Below are positions 1-13,224 of a DNA stretch of 64,000 bases, in pieces. Position numbers and translations under genes: made by a program. The notes under the pieces were generated by a model that was not told the DNA's origin, searched no databases, and worked only from the letters and a program-made list of their open reading frames with translations. Numbering within the stretch: position 1 is the first letter of the stretch; each line of letters begins with the position of its first letter. The DNA is from Zygnema cylindricum (taxonomy: Eukaryota; Streptophyta; Zygnematophyceae; Zygnematales; Zygnemataceae), in assembly GCA_037447655.1 (NCBI GenBank), contig JBBHKE010000990.1, positions 252,177-316,176 of the forward strand. Direction: 5' to 3'.

Positions 1-3000
1 ACATCGAGAATATTGAACGGACGAGGACCTCCCAAGATTATCGACGGTCAAGGACCATCCAGTTGGTGACAAACGAGGTATATACGAGGAGAAGTTAAAA
101 CCCACGCTGAAATTATCGAATTCACGATCTTGGAGATTTACGAAACAAGAGATTCACGGATATGGGAGTCTCAAACTCACAGATCAAGCAGATAAGCTCC
201 ACGTGTCTCATCATTAGGAAATCAAATCGGATTCCAAAGTTAAAACTTGTCAGCGTGTGACGAAACAATTTCACATGCGAAAGTGGGAGGAAACTTCGAA
301 CCTTCCAAATCTTACGCCTTACAGGATCACAGTTGGAACAGATACGCGGCAATTTCCAGTAGCATGGATCAGTGCGACTTTTTACGGGCGACTTCGAATC
401 GACCCAAAGTTATTTCAAAGCGATATTTTAAGCGAACCCATATCGCCGCAAACTCGAGTGGGAGTGTTGATTTTTAGGGGCGATTTTGGGCGATATCAGT
501 TTTGCCGATTTTGTGTGACCGATGTCACATTATTGAATGGTACTATTTGTACGGACGAACGTCAATAATTGGACGACGTGGAGATGTACGACACGAGATC
601 ATGCAGTTAGAATTATTCAGGTTCATATGACAGGCATGTGGAAATAGCATTTCATTGAACCACAGTAAGAGAGTGTTTTATTCATACAGATGGCATTAAA
701 ATACAAATAGGCACTCACAATAGACAAGAAGTATACCCTTCATCCACTAATACAAGAATTAGCAGTTCTTAAAGGAGAAGGTATGCCACAATGGCATAAA
801 GGAGGAGAGCGGGAACTTACCAAGTTTGGTGAGCCATCCGGGGAGATTCGCCAAGAGAATCGGCAAAGACAAACTAACACAATTTCCTCCATGCAAGATC
901 CCCAAGAGGAGTTCCCAAGGCACCTTGCCACAAGCAACGTCTACACATCTGCAGATCTTGAAGTACGAAGCACCAAGCGATGGGACGCCATCCTGCCAAA
1001 GACAAAACAAGGAGTCAAAAAGGACGAGGAAGCGGTCAAAAAAGACAACAAAGACGACAACGAAGTTTAGACCCCTCACGCAGAGAACCGAAGCAACGAA
1101 CACGTGTGTTATACGGTTAGATCTGTAGAAATTAATGGTTTTTAAGTATTTTCTAGGTCTGAATAGAAATAAAGAAGCCGAGGCAGTCTACCTCTAACTT
1201 CTCTCTCCAACTCTCAAACTTGTCGCAGTCACTGAGAAATTGGAGAGGAAGCTAGAGCCATGGCTACCTAGGCTATCCTGAGGTTTACGGGAAATTTATA
1301 TTAGTCAAGGGATTAATTACTAAAAGGTATGTGCCGGCGACAGGATTTGATCCTGGTACCTGCCGGCCGTCAGAGAGTAGATAGCCGGTAGCCTTAGCCG
1401 TTAAGTCTAGAAGTAGTCTTACATAGTATATAGTACGATAATGATTTAAACATGTACACGTAGGATAAATCATTTAACTATAACTGTTAACGGGATACAT
1501 AGATATGGTAGTGTAAAAGTACGAATTGCGGTACGGATAAGAAATCAATACCGCGCATTGATTTCGTAGCGAAACAAATACCGCGCATGTATTTATTACG
1601 GCTATGATCAAATGCGAGTTTAATCGGACGGCCCGAATTAGCACTAAGATCGCGGAAGAAGAATTCGGCGGTTTGTGGGCATCGCCACATCGGATGACAC
1701 GTGGCGATGTTACATTGGAGCGCGGCATCTCCGAGGATTAAAGGAGCGAATCCGGATAGTCCACGTGTGGACATTTAGGCCATGTCGTACAATGTTCGTA
1801 CATAAAGTACACCAGAAGCTGTACTTTTGCGTACGGAACCGTATTATGATTGGTTCCGTACATCAGTAGATAGAGTCTGTGAGAGAGATAGGACTTAGAA
1901 AAATTAGAAGAAAGGACCCTCTCTCCCATAGAGCTTCTTTACAAAAGGTCAACTTTGACCCTCCATAACTTACTGCTCAAGGGAGCAAATTCAGAGATTC
2001 TTTTTGCTATCAACTCAGTGGAGTCTTGCTTTCACAGGGGTGAAGGTGGTCAGAGTATTTGTCTAGCAGGGTGGCAATTATTTTTGCTTAAACACAAAGG
2101 GGTCAGGATTATCCTAGAGGCTTCTTGGAAGCTGTCCACTCTGAGAACTTATGGAGGTCTCAGAGTTTCAAGATCAACTAAGGTTGTAGCAGCAACAGTA
2201 GAGATCAATCATACCTCACGCAAGACGAGCACCAACGGCTCAAAGATGAGCATTTATAGAAATAGAGACTCCAAAATGTAGGAACTTTCCTGTCAGAAGG
2301 AAACAACCGAGAGATCTCACCAGGAGAGTCTTTCTACTCAAAAAGACACAAGTGGGAGAGCTTACCGAAAGAGAGTCGAACAGGTCACAGAAAAAGACAC
2401 CACGCTTCAGGTGTCACCGGATGGAATCACATCGAGTAGTTTCACCTCAGAACGGCTAGAAACCACAAAAAAGAAAATTTGCTAAAAGATCGCAGAGAGC
2501 ACTCCAAATCAAATGAGCACTCCATTATCAGCAATCCGCAAAGAAAAGACGACACTCGTCTTACAAGAAAACGCCATAGAGATTGTCAGTCTAGCAAAGC
2601 AAAGGGAGACAGATTGCACACTAACCATACATGTTGATACAGGAAATCAAGAAACAAAGGAATGTAGCACAAGAAAAGAAGAAGATTAAAAGATTGAAGG
2701 CGTACAAGAAACAACCCCAACAAACAGAGGGAATACGATGCATGTCAAAGAGGAAGAAAAACGGGAAGGAGACTCGAAACCTTACCTTAAAAATTGTGAA
2801 AAAGCGAGAGGCAATTCCAAGCGAGATGACAATAGAGGTGGTAGTAGAGAGAGAACTAGAAACATTCTCTAAGTCACCGTCGGGCTAGGTAGCACGGACA
2901 GAGTCCTACAAACTAGCTCCAATGACAAGATAGTCTAAGATCTGCGTAGAGAGATGGAAATCAAAAATCAGTTTTCTGATAGTGAAACTCATGCAAAGTG

Positions 3001-5881
3001 GAAGAGTGGCAGAAGAACCCGAAGGTAGCAAACCGCATGCTCGAAATCTCACAAAAAACAATAGTCTAGTGGACTTAGACAGCGGAAGAATTGGTGAGCA
3101 AGGGGTAGAGAGAAGACTGAAAAATAAAAAAAAACATAACATATAAAATAAAGAAAAAAAAGATGCAAAACAATGGGAGAAAGGAGAAAGAATAAAAAGA
3201 CAAAGGGGTGAACTTACTAACCTGCAGGTACACGATTAGAAGTATAGGTGACAAGATCATCTGGAGTCACCGTCATCATTCTCCAATTCCCGCCTCCATC
3301 CATGGGAGGAAGACTGCCTCAGCATCGGAAACTAATCAAAATCTGTCAAAAACGCCACAGGAGAAAGCAAGAACAGTTAGTGAGCCGGCGACATTGGTGT
3401 CAACTTTAACACAAGAGCCGAAGGGAAACAAAGAGGATCAACAACGAATCAAGCACGAGTCAGATCAAAGGAGCAAAGAAAATTTGAATAGCTTGAAGAA
3501 TCTTGGAACATTTACATCACACAATGAGAAAAATGTCCCAAAGGCGGCAATTTGTGTCTTACCTCAAGCGTGGAGGACATGGCCAAATGAGATGGAGAGC
3601 GGAAAGAAACCAGTTGGCTCTCCTAATGCCTCATCCCTTGGAGATGGAGGAAGTGGACCTGCACAAATAAGTCCACAAGTGACATTAGATGTCAAAAACA
3701 AGAAATCCAAAAATCTACCATTCAAGTGGAGAAGGTTCGAGATCAAAAGGTAAACTTCAAAAAGACTCCTAGCATACATTAGTTGCACGCAAAACGACAA
3801 AATAGTGGGAGCAATCAAATGAGAGAATTGGCCGAAAAATTACCTTACAGTTTGGCAAAAGTGGGAGATTTCGGATCTCCTCCACTATGCACCTCAGAGA
3901 AATCCACCGAGTTCACCACCAAATCTGCGAGCAAGGAAACCTAGATGTTAGAGAAGGTGAAAGTGGGTAGAGGAAAACAATTCAACAAGCAGCCAAGGAA
4001 GGAGTAAGTTACACTCACTTTGAGAAGGAAAAACATCCGGAGGCTCTGATTCATCCACATTCGAGTACATGCACCAAGCAAATGTAGATGGAGCGTCCAG
4101 CCATAAAGATCGCAGCGAAACGCGTGGAGGAGCAAGAGGAAGAAATCTTAACCCTAATTCCTAACCCTACCTTAATGTCCATTTTGAGCGTGCAGATTGC
4201 CAAAAAGAAGATTGGAGGACAGGTGGCGGCTTCTAAAGGAAGGAATAAAAGGAAAAGAGGAGTGGTAGCTTCATCAAGGAAACTTAAGGAAAGGAGGAAA
4301 GCACGAAAAGAAACGCTAAAGAGAGAAGGCGAACTTAGAGAGGAGGAGAGGGGCGAATAGGCAGCAGACAAGGAAAATTCAGAAAATTGTTTACATCGTA
4401 GAAAAGTTGGCATAAGTACAATTGAAGCCAACTCAAAGGACGATTTCGTACTTATTGATGATACCTTACCTAAATCGCGGCGAAGGCGCACGATCGAATT
4501 CAAACCTTCATTCACGACCCTCAATCTAAATCCAAGCATACATCAAAGTACCGAGAAGTCTAGGTCAAATGAGACTTCGCCATATGCGCCGCCAAAAACA
4601 CATACGACGTCACGACACCAAAGCTTTTCATTTGTGGGCGACGGCATATTGAGCGACAAGTCATACGTGAAACGTATGATTGGCGACAACCACGCGAGAT
4701 AGACATCTACGATCGCAATCCACACCATTGGACCAAAATCAAGGAATAGCACGAGCCGTTCGATTTCACTGACAAATTTCTCGCAAGTACATCGAAATTG
4801 CACGCAGGTACATCGAGAATATTGAACAGTTAAGGACCTCCCAAGATTATCGACGGTCAAGGACCATCCAGTTGGTGACAAACGAGGTATATACGAGGAG
4901 AAGTTAAAACCCACGCTGAAATTATCGAATTCACGATCTTGGAGATTTACGAAACAAGAGATTCACGGATATGGGAGTCTCAAACTCACAGATCAAGCAG
5001 ATAAGCTCCACGTGTCTCATCATGAGGGAATCACATCGGATTCCAAAGTTTACACAGAAAACTTGTCAGCGTGTGACGAAACAATTTCACATGCGAAAGT
5101 GGGAGGAAACTTCGAACCTTCCAAATCTTACGCCTTACAGGATCACAGTTGGAACAGATACGCGGCAATTTCCAGTAGCATGGATCAGTGCGACTTTTTA
5201 CGGGCGACTTCGAATCGACCCAAAGTTATTTCAAAGCGATATTTTAAGCGAACCCATATCGCCGCAAACTCGAGTGGGAGTGTTGATTTTAGGGGCGATT
5301 TTGGGCGATATCAGTTTTGCCGATTTTGTGTGACCGATGTCACATTATTGAATGGTACTATTTGTACGGGCGAACGTCAATAATAGGACGACGTGGAGAT
5401 GTACGGCACGAGATCATACACTTAGAATTATTCAGGTTCATATGACAGGCATGTGGAAATAGCATTTCATTGAACCACAGTAAGAGAGTGTTTTATTCAT
5501 ACAGATGGCATTAAAGTACAAATAGGCACTCACAATAGACAAGAAGTATACCCTTCATCCATTAATGCAAGAATAAGCAATTCAGACATAGTCAAGTGAG
5601 ACAAGGAATAAAATCTGGCTTTATTAGAGAAAGCCTTTTGTAACACTCTCCTAAAAGGACCATTTATTAAAGCAACGGCTTCCTTACAATTCTATTCTGT
5701 CTCTTTGCCTACTTTATCTGTTTGCTAATTATATCCCTCCCTAATCTTTCCTATCTCTCGTGTCTAACTATTTCCTTGACTCCCTTATCCCCTCTACGTG
5801 TATTAACTTGTGGCCGGTCTTAGCTATATATGGCTACGGGAATCTCTTCCCGTTATCTCGGATGATTGACCCAGAGCTACA
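1..5881 (+). mobile_element. Array unit 1, partial, with internal deletion and solo-LTR insertion
   Basis: This copy begins inside the window edge. Relative to the next unit it lacks about 1.1 kb, jumping at about 760 from the sequence found at 5572 to that at about 6690, so its first LTR has lost its 3' end and primer site. It also carries a 1047-bp solo LTR (1124-2170). Otherwise it matches unit 2 with scattered substitutions. Its open frames are short, lysine/arginine-rich and poorly conserved, and I do not regard them as genes. Confidence 0.65.
1124..2170 (+). mobile_element. Solo LTR, family A (copia)
   Basis: The 1047-bp element starts TGTAGAAATT and ends GAGTTTCA, flanked by the 5-bp target-site duplication AGATC (1119-1123 and 2171-2175). 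The uninterrupted site is preserved in array unit 2 at about 7043, which confirms the boundaries. The LTR carries a G-box (CACGTG, 1698-1703) and an antisense tRNA-like stem-loop near 1330-1370. It is the same family as the LTRs at 10910, 19124, 22296 and 25226. Confidence 0.93.
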
Positions 5882-5896
5882 GGTTAAGGGCCCACC
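5882..5896 (+). other. Primer-binding site, half-tRNA-iMet type (non-autonomous element)
   Basis: GGTTAAGGGCCCACC follows the LTR end directly. It differs at one base from the GGTTATGGGCCCACC found at the same position in the copia elements of this window. The latter is the complement of the plant initiator tRNA-Met anticodon arm (GGTGGGCCCATAACC). Confidence 0.6.
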
Positions 5897-6076
5897 CCTT
5901 TGGGGCCCAAAGGGGTTCAAAATTTTGGAACACGAGAGCAGCGACCATCGCAAAATAACCGTGAGTAGAGGAGAACTGGGAAGATCAACAACGAAAACAC
6001 CAAGAGAAGGTGCATCAGGTCAAACCCACACAATGGATGCGAGTGAAGGAAAAAGCTAGACAAGACACCCGTGAAA

Positions 6077-9000
6077 CTTACCATACCCGTGAAACCAACC
6101 ATGGCAGAAAGAACTAGACTGCTACGGAGACTCTCACAATCACCATACAATGAAACGATGTCAATGTCAGAAAACATTTCCCACTACTCAGAAACCTAGC
6201 CATGGTAGTATTGGCATAAATTAACCTTCCTACACAAAGGAAAATCTCAATGTTCCTCATGTCACTTCCCCATAGATTCGAACCGTTTCTCACGTTATTA
6301 GAGAGCCTTAGATGGGAGGAGTCGAAGTGGGAGGACGTGGTTAAGATGTTGATCGTTGCAGTAGGCTCCACCGAGGTGGTGATGCCCGAAAAGGCCTCGG
6401 AGATGGAGCCTGGCATCAAGGAGAAGAGTGGTCAGTGGTCTGACCAATTAAGAGGTGATAGGATAAAGATGAAGCAAAATAGTCAAAACCCAAATCACAA
6501 AGATTTGGTGTGCCAAACGAGCACTCAGATCACAAACAGAGACAATCAAAGCAGAGAGGGGATAGGTAGATCAGATGACGGCAAAAGAGAGGACAACCTA
6601 GAAAGAAAGACCTCTCATGACCTCATCACAGACCACACTCCAGAATGCACCATGATCCCAAACGCAAGCCTCTTTCCAACAGCAAATGCCAAAAAAGGAG
6701 AAGGTCTGCCACGATGGCACAAAGGAGGAGAGCAATAACTTACCAAGTTTGGGGAGCCATCCGAGGAGATTCGCCGAGATAATCGGCAAAGACAAACTAA
6801 CACAATTTTCTCTATATAGGATCCCCAAGAGGAGTCGCCAAGGCACCTTGCCACAGGCAACGTCTACACATCTGCAGATCTCGAAGTCCGAAGCACCAAG
6901 CGATGGGACGCCATCCTGCCAAAGACAAAACAAGGAGTCAAAAAGGACGAGGAAGCGGTCAAAAAAGACAACAAAGACGACAACGAAGTTTAGACCCCTC
7001 ACGCAGAGAACCGAAGCAACGAACAGGTGTGTTATACGGTTAGATCTACTAAGGTTGTAGCAGCAACAGCAGAGATCAATCATAGCTTACGCAAGACGAG
7101 CACCAACGGCTCAAAGATGAGCATTTATAGAAATGGAGACTCCAAAATGCATGAACTTTTGTGTCAGAAGGAAACAATCGAGAGATCTCACCAAGAGAGT
7201 ATTTCTACTCAAAAAGACACAAGTGGGAGAGCTTACCAAAAGAGAGGCGAACAGGTCACAGAAAAAGACACCACGCTTCAGGTGTCACCGAATGGCATCA
7301 CATCGAGTAGTTTCGCCTCAGAACGGCTGGAAACCACAAAAGAGGAAATTTGCTAAGAGATCGCAGAGAGCGCTCCAAATCAAATGAGCACTCAATTATC
7401 AGCAATCCGCAAGGAAAATAAAACACTCGTCCAACAAAAAAACGCCATAGAGATTGTCAGTCAAGCAAAGCAAAGGGAGACTGATTGCACACTAACCATA
7501 CATGTTGATAAAGAAATCAAGAAACAAAGGAATGTAGCACAAGAAAAGAAGAAGATTAAAAGATTGTAGGAGTATAAGAAACAACCCCAACAAACAGAGG
7601 GAATCCAATGCATGTCAAAGAGGAAGAAAAACAGGAAGGAGACTCGAAACCTTACCTTAAAAATCGTGAAAAAGCGAGAGGCAATTCCAAGCGAGATGAC
7701 AATAGAGGTGGTAGTAGAGAGAGAACTAGAAACATTCTCTAAGTCACCGTCGGGCTAGGTAGCACGGACAGAGTCCTACAAACTAGCTCCAATGACAAGA
7801 TAGTCTAAGATCTGCGTAGAGAGATGGAAATCAAAAATCAGTTTTCTGATAGTGAAACTCATGCAAAGTGGAAGAGTGGCAGAAGAACCCGAAGGTAGCA
7901 AACCGCATGCTCGAAATCTCACAAAAAACAATAGTCTAGGGGACTTAGATAGCGGAAGCATTGGTGAGCAAGGGGTAGAGAGAAGAGTGAAAAATAAAAA
8001 AAAACATAACATATAAAATAAAGAAAAAAAAGATGCAAAACAATGGGAGAAAGGAGAAAGAATAAAAAGACAAATGGGTGAACTTACAAACCTGCAGGTA
8101 CACGATTTGAAGTATAGGTGACAAGATCATCTGGAGTCACCGTCATCATTCTCCAATTCCCGCCTCCATCTATGGGAGGAAGACTGCCTCAGCATCGGAA
8201 ACTAATCCAAATCTGTCAAAAACGCCACAGGAGAAAGGAATAACAGTTAGTGAGCCGGCGACATTGGTGTCAACTTTGACACAAGAGCCGAAGGGGAACA
8301 AAGAGGATCAACAACGAATCAAGCACGAGTCAGATCAACGGAGCAAAGAAAATTTGAATAGCTTGAAGAATCTTCGAACATTTACATCACACGGTGAGAA
8401 AAATGTCCCAAAAGCGGCAATTTGTGTCTTACCTCAAGCGTGGAGGACATGGCCAAATGAGATGGAGAGCGGAAAGAAACCAGTTGGCTCTCCTAATGCC
8501 TCATCCCTTGGAGATGGAGTAAGTGGACCTGCACAAATAAGTCCACAAGTGACATTAGATGTCAAAAACAAGAAATCCAAAAATCTACCATTCAAGTGGA
8601 GAAGGTTCGAGATCAAAAGGTAAACTTCAAAAAGACTCCTAGCATACATTAGTTGCACGCAAAACGACGAAATAGTGGGAGCAATCAAATGAGAGAATTG
8701 GCCGAAAAATTACCTTACAGTTTGGCAAAAGTGGGAGATTTCGGATCTCCTCCACTATGCACCTCAGAGAAATCCACCGAGTTCACCACCAAATCTGCGA
8801 GCAAGGAAACTTAGATGTTAGAGAAGGTGAAAGTGGATAGAGGAAAACAATTCAACAAGCAACCAAGAAAGGAGTAGGTTACACTCACTTTGAGAAGGAA
8901 AAACATCCGGAGGCTCTGATTCATCCACATTCGAGTACATGCACCAAGCAAATGTAGATGGAGCATCCAGCCATAAAGATCGCAGCGAAACGCGTGGAGG

Positions 9001-9340
9001 AGCAAGAGGAAGAAATCTTAACCCTAATTCCTAACCCTACCTTAATGTCCATTTTGAGCGTGCAGATTGCCAAAAAGAAGATTGGAGGACAGGTGGCGGC
9101 TTCTAAAGGAAGGAATAAAAGGAAAAGAGGAGTGGTAGCTTCATCAAGGAAGCTTAAGGAAAGGAGGAAAGCACGAAAAGAAACGCTAAAGAGAGAAGGC
9201 GAACTTAGAGAGGAGGAGAGGGGCGAATAGGCAGCAGACAAGGAAAATTCAGAAAATTGTTTACATCGTAGAAAAGTTGGCATAAGTACAATTGAAGCCA
9301 ACTCAAAGGACGATTTCGTACTTATTGATGATACCTTACC
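6077..9340 (-). other. Cluster of antisense splice-donor-like sites in the array unit
   Basis: The minus strand of unit 2 has six GGTAAG donor-like hexamers, seen as CTTACC at 6077, 6739, 7232, 7651, 8428 and 9335, against about one expected by chance in 4.3 kb. One has a plausible acceptor upstream (TTTTCCTTTGTGTAG near 6238, pairing with the donor at 6077). The predicted exons do not give a continuous protein that I recognise. A decayed host gene carried in antisense is possible but unproven. Confidence 0.25.
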
Positions 9341-10751
9341 TAAATCGCGGCGAAGGCGCACGATCGAATTCAAACCTTCATTCACGACCCTCAATCTAAA
9401 TCCAAGCATACATCAAAGTACCGAGAAGTCTAGGTCAAATGAGACTTCGCCATATGCGCCGCCAAAAACACATACGACGTCACGACACCAAAGCTTTTCA
9501 TTCGTGGGCGACGGCATATTGAGCGACAAGTTATACGTGAAACGTATGATTGGCGACAACCACGCGAGATAGAAATCCGCGATCGCAATCCACACCATTG
9601 GACCAAAATCAAGGAACAACACAAGTCGTTCAATTTCACTGACAAATTTCTTGCAAGTACGTCAAAATTGCACGCACGTACATCGAGAATATTCAACGGA
9701 CGAGGACCTCCCAAGATTATCGACGGTCAAGGACCATCCAGTTGGTGACAAACGAGGTATATACGAGGAGAAGTTAAAACCCACGCTGAAATTATCGAAT
9801 TCACGATCTTCGAGATTTACGAAACAAGAGATTCACGGATATGGGAGTCTCAAACTCACAGATCAAGCAGATAAGCTCCACGTGTCTCATCATGAGGGAA
9901 TCACATCGGATTCCAAAGTTTACACAGAAAACTTGTCAGCGTGTGACGAAACAATTTCACATGCGAAAGTGGGAGGAAACTTCGAACCTTCCAAATCTTA
10001 CGCCTTACAGGATCACAGTTGGAACAGATACGCGACAATTTCTAGTAGCATGGATCAGTGCGACTTTTTACGGGCGACTTCGAATCGACCCAAAGTTATT
10101 TCAAAGCGATATTTTAAGCGAACCCATATCGCCGCAAACTCGAGTGGGAGTGTTGATTTTAGGGGCGATTTTGGGCGATATCAGTTTTGCCGATTTTGTG
10201 TGACCGATGTCACATTATTGAATGGTACTATTTGTACGGACGAACGTCAATAATTGGACGACGTGGAGATGTACGACACGAGATCATGCAGTTAGAATTA
10301 TTCAGGTTCATATGACAGGCATGTGGAAATAGCATTTCATTGAACCACAGTAAGAGAGTGTTTTATTCATACAGATGGCATTAAAATACAAATAGGCACT
10401 CACAATAGACAAGAAGTATACCCTTCATCCATTAATGCAAGAATAAGCAATTCAGACATAGTCAAGTGAGACAAGGAATAAAATCTGGCTTTATTAGAGA
10501 AAGCCTTTTGTAACACTCTCCTAAAAGGACCATTTATTAAAGCTACGGCTTCGTTACAATTCTATTCTATCTCTTTGCCTACTTTATCTGTTTGCTTATT
10601 ATATCTCTCCTTAATCTTTGTTATCTCTCTTGTCTTACTATTTATGTGACTCCCTAAACCCCTATGCGTGTATTAACCTGTGGCTAGTCTAAGTTATCTG
10701 TGGCAACGAGAATCTCTTCCCGTTAGCTCGGATGACCGACCCAGAGCTACA

Positions 10752-10909
10752 TTAGATACTTTGACACCGTAAGCCCTAATTCCGCACAATGCAAAACCGA
10801 AATAACAACAACAATAAAAATAAAAAGCAATATTAAACCGCCTGGTGGATGCTTTTTGTCGTTACGCTGCTTGATTGTCATCCCCATACCTCCTAACTAG
10901 CGCGCCATT
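10752..10909. other. Unassigned spacer
   Basis: This short A-rich spacer lies between the retroelement array and the first copia LTR. I see no gene or repeat signature in it. Confidence 0.5.
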
Positions 10910-11960
10910 TGCAACTGTGAGACCTCTGTAGGTCATTATAATATACAGCTCACACGAAGCCTCTAAGATAACCCTGACCCCTTTGTGTTTCATCAAGAAT
11001 AATTGCCACCCTGGCAGACAAAAAATCTAACCAGCTTCATCCTTGTCAAAACAAGACTCCCATGAGTTGATAGCAAAAAGAATCTTTGAATTCGCTCCCC
11101 TGAGCAGTAAGTTATGAAGGGTACAAAGTTGACCTTTTGTATTGAAACTCTCTAAGAGAGAGGGTCCTATCTACCAAATTTTCCTAAGACCTATCTCTCT
11201 CTAAAACTCTATCTACTGAAATACGGCACCAATCAAAATACTGTATCGTACAAAAAGGTACAAGTGCAAGTATACTTTGTTTACGGCCATTGTACGACAT
11301 GGCCAACTAGTTGACGCATGCCATATCTGGATTCGTTCTTGTAATCACCAGAGATGTCGTAATCTAATGTTGTCGTTCCACGTGTCAATCAATGTGGCGG
11401 TGACCGAAAACTGCAAAAATCCTATTCTGCGATCTCGGTGTCATTCGTAGCCATCTGATCAAAACCGGATTTTAATTGTAGCCATCATAAATCGTTGCGT
11501 GATATTTAATTCGATGTCGAAACAAATTGCCCGGTATGCGTTGCGTATTCGTATTGTACTCCGTACTTTACAAAACCGTTTCCATGCGCGACGTTTATAA
11601 TTTCAGCTAAATGAATTTGTTTACGCGTCACAGTTTAAATATTTGTCAAACCATATATGTCTCAGCATAGATCCTAAACTATTATGATAAAGCTAACCAC
11701 TACCGGCTAGCTTGATAGACGGTAGGTACCTGGATCAAATCTTTGGCCTGTCAAGTTCTTTTTTAGTAAATCTACTAAAGCATTTACCTGTCTCTCTCTC
11801 TGGATAGCAAAGGTAACCATGGCTCTATCTCCCTCTTGAACCTTCAATGACTACGACAAGTGTGGGAGCTAAAGAGAGGAGTTAGAGGCAGAGTGCCTTA
11901 GCTTCTTTTCTGCAATTAATTTCTAACTAGAAAATACTAAAAGAACAATTAATTTCCACA
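10910..11960 (-). mobile_element. 3' LTR of copia element 1 (family A)
   Basis: On the plus strand it runs TGCAACTGTGAGACC to AATTTCCACA, the reverse complement of family A. It is followed by a degraded polypurine-tract region and then by the end of the RNase H side of the element. A G-box lies at 11379-11384 and a tRNA-like stem-loop near 11700-11755. Confidence 0.8.
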
Positions 11961-12040
11961 CTCTTGTTATTTTGTATTCCCCTTTTAATTTCATACCACA
12001 CTTCTCCCTGCAAAAAAATAGCGTAGGGGAAGGCACAGGT

Positions 12041-13219
12041 TGAAACTTTGTGTGCTCCATTGCCCACTCAAATCGCAGATCCAAAAGAAGCTAATCTAGA
12101 TAGTGGCGACTCCAAGTTTATATAAACCCAAATGACTGACCCCAAGACAATCAGAAACCCATTATAGCTTCACCCCTGTGAAAAAAGACTTTCTGTGTGC
12201 TCAGTTCCACCACAGAATGCAAAGTTAGAATATGAGTTTTGGACACATTCACCCACTTTAACTTTCCCTTTGAAATATTGCCACCTTAGCAGGAAAAAAC
12301 TCTGACCGACTACTCTCTTGTGTAGCTTGGACTTCTTTGAGTCCGCAACAAAAAAAATCACTGAAAATGGTCTAGTAAATTGATAGTTATAAATGGTCAA
12401 AGATGACCTTTTGTACTGGAGCTCTCTCGGAGAGAGGCTGCTACCTACTAAATTTTTTAAGTCCTATCTCTCTCTATAACTCTATCTACTGACGTACAAC
12501 ACCAATCAAATTACTGTGTCGTATAGAAAAGTACATTTCTCGGTGTACTTTCTGTACGACCATCGTACAACATGGCCAAAATATCGACACATGTCATATC
12601 CGGATTTGTTCCCGTAACCTTCGGAGTTGCCGCAATCCAACGATGTTGCGCCACGTGTCATATGACGTGGCGATGTTAGTAAAATGCCAAAAGTACATAT
12701 TTCGTGATTGCGGCCCCTATCGTGGCCGTCCGGTCAAAACCGGATTCAATTATAGCCGTTGAAAATATACGCGCGGTATTTGTTTCGCGGTTGAAACAAA
12801 TGCGCGGTATCCGTTTCATATAATACATTAAACTGTACATTGTACTATTCAAAACTGTATCTATACATTACGTATCTTTTTCCCGTTAAATGAACTAGTC
12901 TACGTGTAACAAATTAAATATTTGTCAAACCTTCTATATCCTACCACTAATCCTAGACTTATAGGTTAAAGCTAACATGTAGTTTGACGGACGGTAAGTA
13001 CCCGGATCAAATCCTGGATCCGTCATACCTTTTAGGTAACTTTATATAGATTTGCCAAGAGGACAACCTAGGCATCCATGAATCTAACTCCTCCTCAAAT
13101 CATCAGTGATTGCAACAAGTGTGGGGACTAAAGTGAAGAGTTAGAGGCTAGTTGTCAGTGTCTCCTCTTTAACTTTAATTTTACAATCTCTAGACCTAGA
13201 AAATAGTTCAATTTCAACA
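12041..13219 (-). mobile_element. Solo LTR, family B
   Basis: The 1179-bp LTR reads TGAAACTTTG to TTTCAACA on the plus strand and is flanked by the target-site duplication CAGGT (12036-12040 and 13220-13224). Joining the flanks restores the 3' end of copia element 1. It contains a G-box at 12652-12657 and a tRNA-like minihelix at 12986-13024. Confidence 0.92.
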
Positions 13220-13224
13220 CAGGT

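Larger units (their letters stand above)
1..10751 (+). repeat. Tandem array of a 4.87-kb non-autonomous LTR retroelement
   Basis: Two near-identical head-to-tail units are seen with an offset of 4870 bp (for example 4971 against 9841), and the window opens inside a further copy. The segment ending in CTACA at 5881 is followed by a primer-binding-site-like sequence, whereas the same segment ending at 10751 is followed by unrelated DNA. This is the arrangement expected of LTR-internal-LTR-internal-LTR. No gag, protease, integrase or reverse transcriptase can be recognised, so the element would be mobilised in trans (LARD-type). The LTR start could not be fixed, so LTR length is unknown. The array probably arose by recombination between LTRs of neighbouring copies. 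Confidence 0.7.
5882..10751 (+). mobile_element. Array unit 2, complete internal region plus final LTR
   Basis: This is the complete 4870-bp unit, running from the primer-binding site to the last LTR end (CTACA at 10751). The internal region has no recognisable retrotransposon protein. It contains purine-rich stretches and a palindrome around 5896-5918, just after the primer site. The DNA after 10751 differs from that after 5881, as expected where an element meets its host flank. Confidence 0.65.

Noticed and set aside
4145-4175. Telomere-like AACCCTAATTCCTAACCCTA
   Set aside because: Only about three imperfect units, present in each array copy. Too short and degenerate to be telomeric.
3208-4360. 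Lysine/arginine-rich open frames of 80-180 codons in the 4.87-kb repeat
   Set aside because: They are short, match no family I know, and stops differ between the two units. They fit a purine-rich non-coding element better.
5760-6059. gag start in the 4.87-kb unit (LQVKGPP similarity)
   Set aside because: The resemblance to QVMGPP comes from the shared primer site. No gag similarity continues after it.
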